The notes under the pieces are model-generated. The model was given only the letters and a program-made list of their open reading frames with translations, had not been told where the DNA came from and did not search any database. A program made the translations under genes and the position numbers. Below, piece by piece: positions 9,715-20,533 of a DNA stretch of 64,000 nucleotides; position 1 is the stretch's first letter, and every line of letters begins with the position of its first letter. Origin of the DNA: Desulfomarina profundi (GTDB taxonomy: Bacteria; Desulfobacterota; Desulfobulbia; Desulfobulbales; Desulfocapsaceae); the NCBI RefSeq assembly GCF_019703855.1, contig NZ_AP024086.1:2128501-2192500 (forward strand), given 5' to 3'.

Positions 9715-10290
9715 CTACCCATAAATCTTTTTCAGCAGCCAAGCCATGTTTTCACCCAGGGTTTTCATCGTGCCAAGACCTTCTTCGTCTCCTGACACTT
9801 CACCTTTCTGGCGGCCATGGCCAATATTCCAGTAGGAAGAACCGACAATGATCATCTCACCGATCTGAAAAAAATGATTTATGGAATCAAAGGCATGAAT
9901 GGCTCCGGCTCTTCTCGCAGCAACCACAGCCGCCCCGAGTTTACGTCGAAACATATTATCATTGGCACGGGCAACCATTCCTGATCGATCAATCAACGCC
10001 TTCATCTCCGAGGAGATATCAGCAAAATAGGTGGGTGATCCAAGAAGAATGCCATCTGCCTCCAGCATTTTTTCAATACAGTCATTAACCACATCATCAT
10101 TGAACACGCATTTCCTGTTTTTCTCTTTAAAGCAGCCCATACAAGCCTTGCATCCCGGAACGTTTTTCCGCGCGAGCTCCACAAGCTCGGTATCAAAACC
10201 TGCCTCTGCAAGAGGCTCCAGTGCTGTTTTCAGCAACAGAGCCGTATTGCCTTCTTTTCTAGCACTGCCACAAAAAGCTACAATTTTCAT
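9715..10290 (-). CDS. Flavodoxin-like NAD(P)H-dependent FMN reductase
   Basis: A 191-aa flavoprotein of the iron-sulfur flavoprotein / FMN reductase family. The N-terminal FMN phosphate loop is IVAFCGSARKEGNTALLL. A cysteine-rich segment follows (KNVPGCKACMGCFKEKNRKC), which in relatives binds a 4Fe-4S cluster, then GILLGSPTYFADISSEMKALIDR, a typical flavin-binding loop. The start at 10290 has an AGGAGAG ribosome site; upstream in-frame codons lack one. The likely role is cytosolic electron transfer or quinone/metal reduction; the substrate is unknown. Confidence 0.85.
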   Translation of the reverse strand: MKIVAFCGSARKEGNTALLLKTALEPLAEAGFDTELVELARKNVPGCKACMGCFKEKNRKCVFNDDVVNDCIEKMLEADGILLGSPTYFADISSEMKALIDRSGMVARANDNMFRRKLGAAVVAARRAGAIHAFDSINHFFQIGEMIIVGSSYWNIGHGRQKGEVSGDEEGLGTMKTLGENMAWLLKKIYG

Positions 10291-10423
10291 TGTTCTCTCC
10301 TGTAAATCAATTGAGTGAAGTGTAAGTGATCTGGATGAAAACACAGAGTTACAAATCCTGTGACCAGTTACAGTGAAGTTCTATCAAAACCAGCCGACAA
10401 AACTGCAACATCTCAAACATGTT

Positions 10424-10493
10424 GAGTTTCATGTGTAATCAGAATACAATTCTACACACAAATACAATTTTTTTCTGATTACTCATAAAACTC
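10424..10493. repeat. 70-bp imperfect hairpin repeat
   Basis: GAGTTTCATGTGTAATCAG (10424-10442) is inverted as CTGATTACTCATAAAACTC (10475-10493) around a 32-bp AT-rich loop. A partial third copy (GTGTGTAATCAG) occurs near 10531. A near-identical single copy lies at 45990-46008 upstream of copA. The function is unknown: terminator-like, a protein-binding site, or a decayed mobile element. Confidence 0.6.
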
Positions 10494-10675
10494 ACCTGAA
10501 GATGTGACTCTTTTATCAGGCTGGTGGTTTGTGTGTAATCAGTCTTTTAACTGAAAATTGTTTTGCCGCAGTCGAATTTTCAGTTTCTTTTTGTTCCCAA
10601 AGGGCAAAACTGATGAACCATTTGATCCGGCCATGCCGGTTTATCTGAATATGTGGACAAACAGTGAAATTTACA

Positions 10676-10922
10676 ACCTAAATCCTGCACTTCGGGAACA
10701 AAGAAAAAATATTTATAATGTATAAACAGATAGTTATAATATTACAGTAGGGGCTGTTCTACTCACTATCAGAGTGAGATTGTTTTTTCTTTATTCCCTT
10801 GCCCTGGGGGATTGGCAATTTTATCGAATCTGCTTCGTTATCAAGTGCTTGAAGTATGTTAATACGTCTGCGCCCTTGATGCCTCGCATCTCCGAAAAAC
10901 TTGCCAATTGCAGGATTTAGGT
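10676..10922. repeat. Miniature element family, full-length copy 2
   Basis: A ~247-bp copy with ends ACCTAAATCCTGCA and TGCAGGATTTAGGT, flanked on both sides by ACA, a possible 3-bp target duplication. The two-hairpin interior matches copy 1 at 1911-2163. It lies between the divergent flavoprotein and asparaginase-like genes and ends about 32 bp before the latter's likely start, so it has replaced or become that gene's promoter region. Confidence 0.85.
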
Positions 10923-10954
10923 ACAAGAACAAAAATCCGGAAATAGAACAGGAA

Positions 10955-11461
10955 ATGATTTCAATCTCGATTATAACAGTCGGCGGTACTATAGATAAGA
11001 TCTATTTTGATGCCAAGAGTGAATATGAAGTAGGCCCGCCAAATGCGGAGAAAGTTTTGAGCGAACTCAATCTTTCCATTCATTATACGGTTACATCTCT
11101 TCTCAGAAAAGACAGCCTTGATATGACGGATGAGGACAGAAAACTTCTCTACACTACAGTGGCCGGGGACCCTGCAACAAAAATTCTTGTCACTCATGGA
11201 ACGGACACTATGGTGGAAACAGCCAGATACCTTGCAGCCATAAGGGATAAAACCATTGTCCTGACCGGAGCCCTTGAACCGGCCCTGTTCAAAACCAGTG
11301 ACGCAACATTTAATATCGGATGCGCCATAGGTGCATTACAGGTGCTGCAGAACGGATCTTACATCGTCATGAACGGCCGGGTCTTTCCCGCTGACAACGT
11401 CAGAAAAAATCTGGACGTAAACAGATTTGAACCACTCACCCCAAAATCGGAAGCCGGTTGA
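10955..11461 (+). CDS. Short asparaginase-domain protein
   Basis: A 168-aa protein matching only the N-terminal domain of bacterial asparaginases. The first catalytic threonine region is IITVGGTIDKIYF and the second is KILVTHGTDTMVETARYL (the HGTDT motif); IVLTGALEP follows. The usual C-terminal domain is missing, but free-standing proteins of this size exist, so this need not be a truncation. The ATG at 10955 starts the conserved strand. An in-frame start at 10901 would lie inside the repeat and is unlikely. Amide hydrolysis is inferred from the conserved Thr/Asp residues. Confidence 0.8.
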   Translation: MISISIITVGGTIDKIYFDAKSEYEVGPPNAEKVLSELNLSIHYTVTSLLRKDSLDMTDEDRKLLYTTVAGDPATKILVTHGTDTMVETARYLAAIRDKTIVLTGALEPALFKTSDATFNIGCAIGALQVLQNGSYIVMNGRVFPADNVRKNLDVNRFEPLTPKSEAG

Positions 11462-11526
11462 CGGGACACTGGTGCCCCACCAGTCCGGCCATGCCAATCA
11501 TTTTTCCAATATTCACAGATTCAGGT

Positions 11527-11922
11527 TTATTCAAGCTCGTGCATCAAAGCGGCCAGTAACGGCTTTTCCCAGTCCTTCTGGGAAGCCACTTCGGAAGTGT
11601 TTTTCATCGTATCCATGCGAACGACGACACTGTTACCCCGATCCGTAAACCAGATACCCACCAGTTCACCATCACTGTCCTCCACCGTCTCACCAGGCTT
11701 GAGATGGATGGCTTCGATATATTCAGGACTTTCCTTTCTGATTCCAAAACCGGCCTTAGCCAATACGCTTCTCACTGCCGTCTGGGTCTCGTCCAGGGTT
11801 CTCTGAAACGCTGTTCCTGTACCCGGCGGCGGCTCAACCGGCACCTTATCCGCACAACCCGCCAGAAAAAATATGATACTGAAAAAAGATACCACTGTTA
11901 ATAGTCGCAGTAAACCTGTCAT
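11527..11922 (-). CDS. Small lipoprotein of unknown function
   Basis: A 131-aa protein with a lipoprotein signal peptide ending in a lipobox (IIFFLAGC, lipidated Cys near residue 23), so it is anchored in the inner or outer membrane. The mature part has a conserved-looking fold beginning TGTAFQRTLDETQTAVRSVL and ending VASQKDWEKPLLAALMHELE; DUF3568-like proteins have a similar size and layout, but I cannot assign the family firmly. The start at 11922 has the ribosome site AGGAGG. It lies in the same direction as tamA-tamB, 138 bp past the tamB stop. Confidence 0.75.
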   Translation of the reverse strand: MTGLLRLLTVVSFFSIIFFLAGCADKVPVEPPPGTGTAFQRTLDETQTAVRSVLAKAGFGIRKESPEYIEAIHLKPGETVEDSDGELVGIWFTDRGNSVVVRMDTMKNTSEVASQKDWEKPLLAALMHELE

Positions 11923-12060
11923 CTCTCCCTCCTGAAAAATATAGATGGTAAACAGTTTCCTCATTCTTTACCTGAATAGCAAAAAGTATTGTAACACAGG
12001 TATCGGCAGGAAATCAAACGTAAGCGATCACTGCCACCTCAGCTCTTTCCCGGCCACTGA

Positions 12061-15000
12061 CTACCTTTGAAAAATATAGATCAGATCGGCACCGGTCGAT
12101 TCCGGTGACGTCCTCGTTTCTATGGAAAACCCGTGTTTGAGATCATATCGTACGCGAAACACACCGGACTGGTTGAACATATTGATATCATACCCGAGAT
12201 AGAGATCTTTTGACAACCGTTTCCCGACGACCAGGGAAACATCTTCTTTGGCCCTGCTTCCCTCAAGATGCAGGTCATCAACTGAAAGGATATCGGTCAG
12301 ATTGTTTATAATTGTATTTCCACCTTTCAGGCCGAGGGCAACCGCTGCGGCACCAAGCAGATTGCCCTCTTCTTTGGAAGAACTGTCCAGGGAGTGCCCG
12401 ACAATCAACTGAGACAGGATTTCCGTATCCTCCATAAACGGGTCGGAGAAGAGATGAAACTGAAGATCCTGCACCAGACCACTGACATCAACCCCTACTA
12501 CGTAACCGTCTCCCCGGGCTTTTTCAGCACTGACAACTTTCTGTGCCCTGACATCAATTCCCGGGTTGTTGATAGGCCCACCGGAAAAAAGCACACGACC
12601 TCTCTGCAGATCAAGGGAACGACCGAAAATTGTAAACGTACCGTCCACAAGATCCAGCTCACCTACGGCGGTCAACAAAGAATCAGGCTTGTCCTGAACC
12701 AGGAGTTTCCCCGTGAGCCGTCCCTTCAGACCATAACCATCGATTTCCACATCATCCCCGAGAAAAACATTGAGAGAGGTGAAAAACGGCCATTTTTCAT
12801 CTTTAATTTCCTCGTGCCCATTTAAAAGGACGACATCATCGGAAACTGAGACTGAACTCTTCATCTCTTCAGGGGTGATCAGGGCCCTGGGTATTTTCAC
12901 ACTACCACGTATCTCACCCCTGTCCCCACTGAAGAAAAGATGTACATCCGGGCTGACCTCTATTTCATATTCCGGCAGGCTGAACAAAAGAAATTTTTCT
13001 CCCTTTACATCCAGGTCAGCTGCAATCGGGCCGCCACCATATCGCACCCTGCCAATCCCCTCAAGCTGCCCTTTTCCAGAAACAGCTGAAACCTGAAAAC
13101 GCAACCCATCCTTTTCACCTGACAGAGAAAGAGTTACATCATTCACGGTTACCCCCTGGTAGGGCACGACTACTCCCCCGTCCCAAGGACCATCTTCCCT
13201 TCAATTATCGGCTGTGCCAGAGTTCCGGAAAAATTAACAGACCCCGCAAGCTTTCCCACCGGTTCAACATTGAACCCGCTCATTGCCCCGATAAAACCCA
13301 GATCAAAACTGTCCACTTCCATTCTTCCTGTCAGGGGAATTTCACCTGGGATCGACCGAAACCCACTTATATTCTCCAGAAAGCCTGAAAGGTGCAGGGA
13401 ACTGTCATTTGTCATTGAGGTCAAGAGATCAACAGACAACATGCCATCCTGCAATCTGCCTGTCAATCGGGTCGGATCCAGCTTCAGATGTTCGGCCTTT
13501 TCATCTATTCGACCAAAATCTATTCCGGAGGAATTCAGCAGAATACGACCACTCTTTATCTCCTTTTCATTTCCTTCCGCCTCCAGATTGCCGCTGAGTG
13601 TCCCTGTAACGGGCAGAGAAAGAAAGTGCCGCCGATTCAACCACCTCAGGGAGCCGTCCTCAAGTATCGCCTTCAACCACCAGGTCAGAGCACCCTCTTT
13701 TTTCCTCAATCGACCATCCAGACACATACGTCCTTCTCCATCGGAAAAACAAAAATCCTGCAGAGTCATTTCACCTTTCCCAGCTAAAAGAGAAGCCTTT
13801 TCTACCTGTTTCCAGGTAAAAACAGTATCGGAGAACCGTCCATTATGCAGCATACCCTGCCAGTTTTCCTCAACCAGTCCACCACCAGCCTCCAGATAAA
13901 AATCACTGTCTTCACCCGTGAGGTGCAGTTGAATATCATGGTTTTCAAGAGATCCCGAGATTGTCACATCCCCTCTGCTGAGATCAATGTCCGGTATCAT
14001 GACCCCTTCAAAATGTGCACTTGCATTCATTTTTCCACCGGAAAAGGGTTGCCCCTCAAATAAAACATCAAGTTCATTTATTGTATTTTCATCAAAAGAG
14101 ATGTTTTCACCGTGAAGTTCCGCTTGTAATTCCGGCTCCATAAAGGTTCCGGCGAGAATTCCCTGCAACGAAAAAGCACCTTCCAGAGAAGGCAGAATCT
14201 GCCCCGCTTCCGGCACCGTTACAGAAAAAGACAGACCGAGATCATCCCCGGCGGCTCCTTTGACCTCAAGCAATGTCCCACCCTGGCGCACCACCACACC
14301 ATCCGTTTTGAACATACCGTTTTCAAAACGGATTTCTCCTGCTCCGGAAACAGGTTGTCCCAGCATGGTACCGCCAAGATCGAGAATTGACACTTTTCCT
14401 GAGAGCTGGTCTTTACCACTACTCCCTCAACACGGATACGCCCTTTCAGAGAGCCATTGAATTCACCCAGAGCAGGGTGAGTGGAAGGATCAACATTTTC
14501 AAAGGAAACATCACCAGACCAGGCAAGGTTTTCCTTTTCCCAGGACAACTCCCCGTGATGAACAAAAGCTTCTCCTGCAATTGTTTTGCTCCTGAGATGC
14601 AGGGAATCAGTGTAGACCCTGTTTTCCGTAAGTATTATTTTACCTCTCAACGCCACGGGTTGCTGGTCAACAACTCCTTGAAGGGATGAAATCGCAAAAT
14701 CGGCCCTGACCCCGTTTTCGACGACCCTGCCCCGACTCTCCACCACAGCATCAACAATACCATTGACTTCGCCGGGAATGATGTCGAGATTAAAGTGTCC
14801 GAAAGTGAACTGCCCCGTCCAGTCAAAAATATCCTTCCAGGAAATAGCCCCTCCCTTCACCTGGACCTTTTGCTTATCCTGTTCAAGGGTAAGGGCACGA
14901 AAGGTTATCCCCTCCCAGTCTCCATCAAGGCTGCTCTTCAAGGCCACATGGTGCAGTTTCTCCCAGCCGCCCTTGGCTGTAACCTCACCATGATAGCCGG

Positions 15001-15858
15001 CCTGAGTGGCGGAAAGTTCGATATCTGCATGGTCAAGTATGATTTTCGGCCAGTCCTCCTGGAAGCTGGAAAAGTCTACATCCGTCCCCTGGACTTTCAT
15101 CCTGCACAACGCTTTACCGGGCAGACCGGCCAACCTGCCACTGGCTTCAATTAATGCCGGTTCCTTCATTCCCAAATGGAACTGCAGATCTCCGAGAGGA
15201 CCTTCCAGAGAAAACGTTCCATCAAAACGACTGTATCCTTCGGCTTCAAAACCATATTCACCAAGAAAACTCATCTCCCATCCCGGCCCGGGTTCCAGTG
15301 ATCCATGGAGTGACAGTTCAAGCCCCTCCCCGTGAAAGATCAGATCCTTTACATTCAGGAGTCCTCCGCGCCAATCAAAGGCAAGTCCTAAATATTTTGT
15401 AAAAAAAATGTTCTTTCCACCTTCATCCACAATCCGAAAGTTATTCACTTCCAGTTTTTCCACAATAAGCCGGAAAGGTAAAAACAACTCGGGCAGTTTC
15501 GCCGCAACAGCCTCCGGGGAAGAATTCTGTTTCTCCCCATCAACCACAGTCAGTAATCCCCCATCCACGGAGACACTTGCCAGGGCCAGTTTGCCCGTAA
15601 AAAGCCCGGAAGAATCCCACTGACAATCTATTCTGTTCAATAAAAAAGAGAAATCCGGCAGCTTCAGTTCAACATCCTCAACAGACCAGTTTCCCGCCAG
15701 TTTCCCCTGCACCCTGCCGATGGTCAATACTGGAGAGGCAAATGAATTCAGCATGTTGCGGATTTGAAGAAACCCCGGTCCGTAAAAAGAAAAAAAGCGA
15801 GCACACCGATAAAAACGAGAAAGAGAGAAAGAATGACGCGCCATAGTCGTATTCGCAT
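12061..15858 (-). CDS. tamB: Translocation and assembly module subunit TamB (three one-base frameshifts)
   Basis: The inner-membrane-anchored periplasm-spanning partner of TamA, involved in outer-membrane protein assembly and phospholipid transport. The ATG at 15858 overlaps the tamA stop (TGATG) and begins MRIRLWRVILSLFLVFIGVL, one membrane helix. A long beta-rich region follows (FLQIRNMLNSFASPVLTIG onward), and the C-terminal TamB domain ends SPESTGADLIYIFQR. The frame is broken three times, each repaired by one base: the T7 run at 15790-15796, the A3 run at 14412-14414 and the G5 run at 13175-13179 (+ coordinates). The repaired length is 1266 aa, normal for TamB. The breaks make it look like fragments fused to tamA. 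Confidence 0.92.
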
Positions 15859-17605
15859 CAGAGATCCCCCCCACGGTAAAATGAATTCGAAAGGGATATC
15901 CGTCTTCAGAAACAGCCGAAGCCAGATCTAGACGGACCTGACCAAAAGGCAGTCGAAACCGCACCCCCATACCGGCCCCCTGGAAAAAATCCAGCTTCAA
16001 ATCATCGGTTGCACTCCCCACGTCCCAGAATCCGGCAATGCTCCAGCGATCAGTGAGAATTCTTTCCAACTCCACACTGCCCACAACCAGATACCTGCCT
16101 CCAATAACGGCACCGGAACTGTCTTTCGTACCTATGGATTTGTATTTATACCCACGGATTGAACTGTCTCCACCGGTATAGAACCGCAATGAAGGCGGTA
16201 GAGAATCGATGGCATCAACAATTGTCACTCCCAGGGAACCCCGACCAATCACCCGCCACTGGTCAAAGGGAGAAACAATAGCCTTGCCACTGACGGTGGT
16301 CTGGAGAAATGTCGCGTCAGCCAGAATACCCTCCGCTGCCCCGAGTAAGTCAATGGATGCCTGCAACCCCATCTTCGTATCAAGAATATCATCGGCAAAG
16401 ATAAATCCACCACCAAGTGACGGGATAAGAAGGGTGCTCTTTCCGCTTGTGTTACCGACATCGTAAACTTCATCCCTGAGTTCGATTCCGAGACTGTATT
16501 TATACCTGGGATCAGCATACTCGCTACTGATGGCAGCGGTCAGCAGACGAGTGTCCGTATCATTCCATTTCTTATCCTGATAGGCGAGACCATGGACAAA
16601 CTTTTCGTAACGGGGATCATTGCGGGGTACGGTATAGAGAAGAGAAAATGAATTTTCAAGTTCCGCCACCTGCAGCGACGCCTTGAGTTTATGACCTTTT
16701 TTATTAAACAGACGGTTGCTCCAGTCGATTTTTCCCCTGGCTCCGGTATCCGTGGCATATCCCAGCCCAAGGCTGTATTTGTTTCTATGTTTCGGTGGCT
16801 TGACCTCCACCTTCACGGGAATATAGATCCCCGTGGGATGATCAGTATCTCCACGGGCCTCTACGCTGCTGAAAAAATCAGTTTTATAGAGAATGGACTG
16901 CAGTTCAAACAGTCTGGCCGGGCTGTATGGATCCCCTTTTTTATAGGGAAGATAGCGCCGAAAAAGCTCAGGCCTGATAATATCCTGACTGCTTGATGTC
17001 TGACCAAAAAGGTAACGGGCACCAGTGTCCAGCACCAGAAACAGGTCTGCTCTGTTTTTTTTCAAATCCACACGGATTTCATGTCGAGTATAATCAGCAT
17101 CGAGAAAACCTTCTGTAATAGCCAGGGAAATAAAATCTTTTTTCCATTTTTCATACTTGTCCTGATCAAGCACTTTACCTGTCTGCAGAGGAAAATCGGC
17201 CAGGGCCTTCCTCAGGTTTTTATTATTTTTGCCTTCTCCGGTCAGTTGAATCTCCACCTTTTCGACCAGGACAGGCTCTCCTTTTTTGATGGAATAGACA
17301 CCAATCCAGACCCCGTCTTCTTTTTTGAGACTGGTCGATATTTCAGGATGGTAATAGCCGAAAGGCGCCAGGGCCAGGCGGATATCCTCCTCCGCCTGAC
17401 GATGCAGTTTCCGTACCTCGTTTTCTTTCAGTCTCTCACTGTTCTTATGGAGATTCAGCTTGAGTCGTGCCAGGACATTTTTCTCCAGCGATCCATGGAT
17501 ACCCTCAATGGTAATCGCCACCTTTACCCCGGCACCGGAGGTCAGAGGAAAAAAGACAATTAAAAAAAAGAAACAAAATATGAGGATTAAAGTTCGACAG
17601 GACAA
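15858..17605 (-). CDS. tamA: Outer-membrane assembly factor TamA (Omp85 family; one-base frameshift at stop)
   Basis: An Omp85-superfamily barrel with POTRA domains. It has a signal peptide (TLILIFCFFFLIVFFPLTSGAG), POTRA repeats to about residue 270 (including FGYYHPEISTSL and LVEKVEIQLTG), and a 16-strand barrel with the Omp85 motif RFYTGGDSSIRGYKY. The only in-frame start is TTG at 17605. Adding one base to the G7 run at 15866-15872 (+ C's) ends the protein at FTVGGDL with a stop overlapping the tamB ATG, giving 582 aa. Without that base, the frame runs on into tamB. TamA pairs physically with TamB, which agrees with the overlap. Confidence 0.92.
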
Positions 17606-17780
17606 GGATGATTTATTATTACATGCTTATTTTTCCTGATTATGCCTGCAATTCAACCTGAAAAAGAGAATATAAAGGGGCGTACTTTTTTCCGGCGGCT
17701 GAATCGACCCTCTGAATCGGTTACGATTTAAAGGATCAGCTCATCAGAGTTTTTCATTCTTCACTGTACCTATTATAAAG

Positions 17781-19123
17781 ATGAAACCTGAAAAGGTAAC
17801 CATAAAAAAAATCGTCAACGGTGGTTATGGACTGGCACACCTTTCCTCCGGGAAAATTGTCCTTGTCGAGCGGGCCCTTCCGGGCGAAAAGCTGAGTATT
17901 GACATTGATCAGGTAAAAAAAACCCATTGCCATGGATCAATCAGAGAAATTCTGGTTCCCCATGACAGTCGGTGCCTTCCTCCCTGTCCCTTCCATGACA
18001 GCTGCGGAGGTTGTGATTTTCAGCATTGCAAACCGCAATTCCAGGCACAACTGAAGACTACCATCATTGCGGATCTTCTCTCAAGAAACAATGAACCATC
18101 ATTGCGGCAGGCACTCCCCCTGTTGCAAAAGACAATTCCCTCCCCCCGGACTTTCGGTTACAGACAACGAATCCGCCTGCAGATTATTAACGGAGAGAAG
18201 CTGGGGTTTCGCCGCTTCAGATCCCATGTGCCAGTGGAAATAAACCGGTGTCTGCTGGCAGCGGAACCACTTAATCATGTCCTGGAGAACCTGCCTGAAC
18301 TCTCTCATTTTCGATCTCTTGCAGAACACTCATCAGAACTCGAACTTCAGCTTAATCCTGACAGCAGAAAGGTTGTGGCCATCTTCCGGTTCTCGAGGAA
18401 ACCCCGACCGACTGATATCAACAATGCCAGAACAGTCTGTACTCAACTTGACGCTTTGGAATGTATCTTTTTTTCCGGAGACCAGTTTCAGCTTACAGGC
18501 CCTTTTGCCACGGACAGAAACCAGGAAACCCTGCTCGACAATACACTCCATATCTCCTACAACCTGAATGACAACAGCCGGAAACCACTCAAACTCCAAT
18601 GGGAAATCGGAGGTTTTTTCCAGGTCAATCCCGAACAGAACAAAACACTTATCAATCTGGTTCTGCATTTCAGCAAGGCGAACCCAGATGACACGGTTCT
18701 CGATCTTTTCTGCGGTATGGGTAATTTTTCCATACCTCTTGGCCAGAGAACAAAAGAAATAACAGGAATCGAAGGACAGGGAAGTGCCATCCGCAGTGCC
18801 GGTGCAAACAGCAGAAACAATGGTCTTACAAATACCGTTTTCGTCAAGAAACCTGTACATGAGGCATGTCGACAACTGGCGAAAGAAGGACAACAGTTCG
18901 ACTGTGTGGTTGTCGACCCACCCCGCCGGGCATCCCGGGGTTGATCAAAGAAATCGCAGTATTGACACGGAAAAGATTAATCTATATTTCCTGTGATCCG
19001 GCTACCCTCTGTCGGGATCTGGCTGATCTCTGCCATGCAGGATTTACCGTGGAAACAATCCAGCCTGTGGATATGTTTCCCCAGACCCACCATATTGAAA
19101 CCGTGGTTTCTCTTCAAAAATAA
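17781..19123 (+). CDS. rlmD: 23S rRNA (uracil-5-)-methyltransferase RlmD/RumA type (one-base frameshift)
   Basis: An SAM-dependent rRNA U-methyltransferase. An N-terminal TRAM-like domain (VTIKKIVNGGYGLAHL) is followed by 4Fe-4S cysteines (CLPPCPFHDSCGGCDFQHC), the SAM motif VLDLFCGMGNFSIPL, and VVDPPRR. At the G3 run 18928-18930 the printed frame ends in ASRG. One added base gives PPRRGIPGLIKEIAVL and ISCDPATLCRDL, which carries the catalytic cysteine, ending at 19123 (447 aa). RlmD (U1939) and related RlmCD/TrmA enzymes share this layout, so target specificity is uncertain. Confidence 0.9.
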
Positions 19124-19295
19124 AAATTACGTATAAATCTCCAGCCAGGCACCAAGACAATGGAGGGTAAGCTGATACAAAGGATGTATTTTCGAAAATC
19201 GACTTTACTACAACTCATTGACCGCATTGACTTAACACGATAGAATGGCAAGTTGTGTTTTATCAGAGTGTGCCAGACCCTCATTCAAAAAATAA

Positions 19296-19346
19296 AACCT
19301 GAATCCTGCACATCAAAAATGAAAAAGATTACTTTTCATTTCTGAT
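19296..19346. repeat. Orphan end of the miniature element plus hairpin
   Basis: AACCTGAATCCTGCA (19296-19310) matches the family's left end. It is followed by a hairpin (ATCAAAAATGAAAA / TTTTCATTTCTGAT, 19312-19346). No right end is visible. It sits in the 258-bp gap after rlmD. Confidence 0.5.
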
Positions 19347-19381
19347 CAACGTATTGTACCTAAAACCAGAGGAAAGAACCA

Positions 19382-20497
19382 ATGAGAAACAAAATCTACC
19401 GGTTTTTTGCCGTACTTCTATTGCCCTGCATGCTTCTTCTCAATATTCCCGCAGCATTGAATGCTGCCGAAAGAGACAATACTGTTGTTACCCACAATCC
19501 GCTGGCAATAGCCATCGGAGGGCAAATTCTGCCTGTTTTTGCGGAGGTGGAGGATGATTCCGGGATTGACCTCGTACGAATCTATTTCAGGACTGCAGGA
19601 ACCACTCCTTATTTTTTTGTACCGATGTTAAATATTTCAGGTGACGAGTTCTCAGGTGTGCTTCCGGCACCTCTTGCGGTATCCAGAGAAATGGAATATC
19701 TCTTTCTGGTCAAAAATAAAAATAATCATATTTTCAGAACCCAGACTTTCCGGGTCAAAGTCAAGAAAAGCGAAACGACAGCCCAGGCAGATACAAATCA
19801 GCAACCAGTCGAAGTCTCCACTGAAACTGCCAGTGCACCAAACTCGGTTGAAGGATTTGGTGGTGTTCTTTCCATAAAAACTGCAGCCCCGACTGAAAGA
19901 TATGGTACCCTGGCGGGTCTTTATAATTCCAGCAGTACAAGTGCAATGCCAAAAAAATTTATTTACGGGGGAATAATCACGGCAGTCGAAGAATCTTCAT
20001 CCACGAAAACGATAATAATAGGCGGAGTTGCAGCGGCGGCTCTCATAGGAGGTGGAACAGCTCTTGCCCTGGCCGGGGGTGGGTCTGACTCGGGCAGCAC
20101 AAATGATCCTTCCGCCACAACAACTCCATCCACTCCCGTAACCAGTATTACACCCAGTGAAACAGGCAGCGGAACATGGACTTTGACCTTTGAATACTCC
20201 CCCTGCTTTTCTTCGGGAACGCAGCAGACAGTATTCTGTTCCAACGGCCTGGTGACAGCAGTCAGGCCCAGCTCGATAACTGTTCCAATCCCTAACCTGA
20301 TTTCTTTTGCAGGGACCTGTAACAACACGCTCTATTCTGGAATGGCAGGAATTTTCCAGGCCGGATCCACCTGTGATGCAAAAACAGCCTGCAACAGTTA
20401 TTCAGACCAGACATTGGTAAGTAAAGACTGTCGCGACAGTTCAATGGTTTTCACAAAAGACAACGGAAACAGGATAGAACGATGGTCCAGACAGTAA
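19382..20497 (+). CDS. Exported protein of unknown function with internal Gly/Ala membrane segment
   Basis: A 371-aa protein I do not recognise. It has a signal peptide (FFAVLLLPCMLLLNIPAALNA), then an Ig-like beta domain of about 110 residues (VEDDSGIDLVRIYFR, YFFVPMLNISGDEFSGVLPA, MEYLFLVKNK), a Ser/Thr/Pro-poor linker, and a hydrophobic Gly/Ala segment (IIIGGVAAAALIGGGTALAL) that could cross the membrane. A Ser/Thr/Pro-rich linker then leads to a C-terminal domain with six cysteines, probably three disulfides. Ribosome site AGAGGAAAG. It stands between a repeat and an aldo/keto reductase, which gives no functional hint. Confidence 0.75.
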   Translation: MRNKIYRFFAVLLLPCMLLLNIPAALNAAERDNTVVTHNPLAIAIGGQILPVFAEVEDDSGIDLVRIYFRTAGTTPYFFVPMLNISGDEFSGVLPAPLAVSREMEYLFLVKNKNNHIFRTQTFRVKVKKSETTAQADTNQQPVEVSTETASAPNSVEGFGGVLSIKTAAPTERYGTLAGLYNSSSTSAMPKKFIYGGIITAVEESSSTKTIIIGGVAAAALIGGGTALALAGGGSDSGSTNDPSATTTPSTPVTSITPSETGSGTWTLTFEYSPCFSSGTQQTVFCSNGLVTAVRPSSITVPIPNLISFAGTCNNTLYSGMAGIFQAGSTCDAKTACNSYSDQTLVSKDCRDSSMVFTKDNGNRIERWSRQ

Positions 20498-20533
20498 TCT
20501 CACAAAATTCATGAAAAAATTTACAGGAATTCA

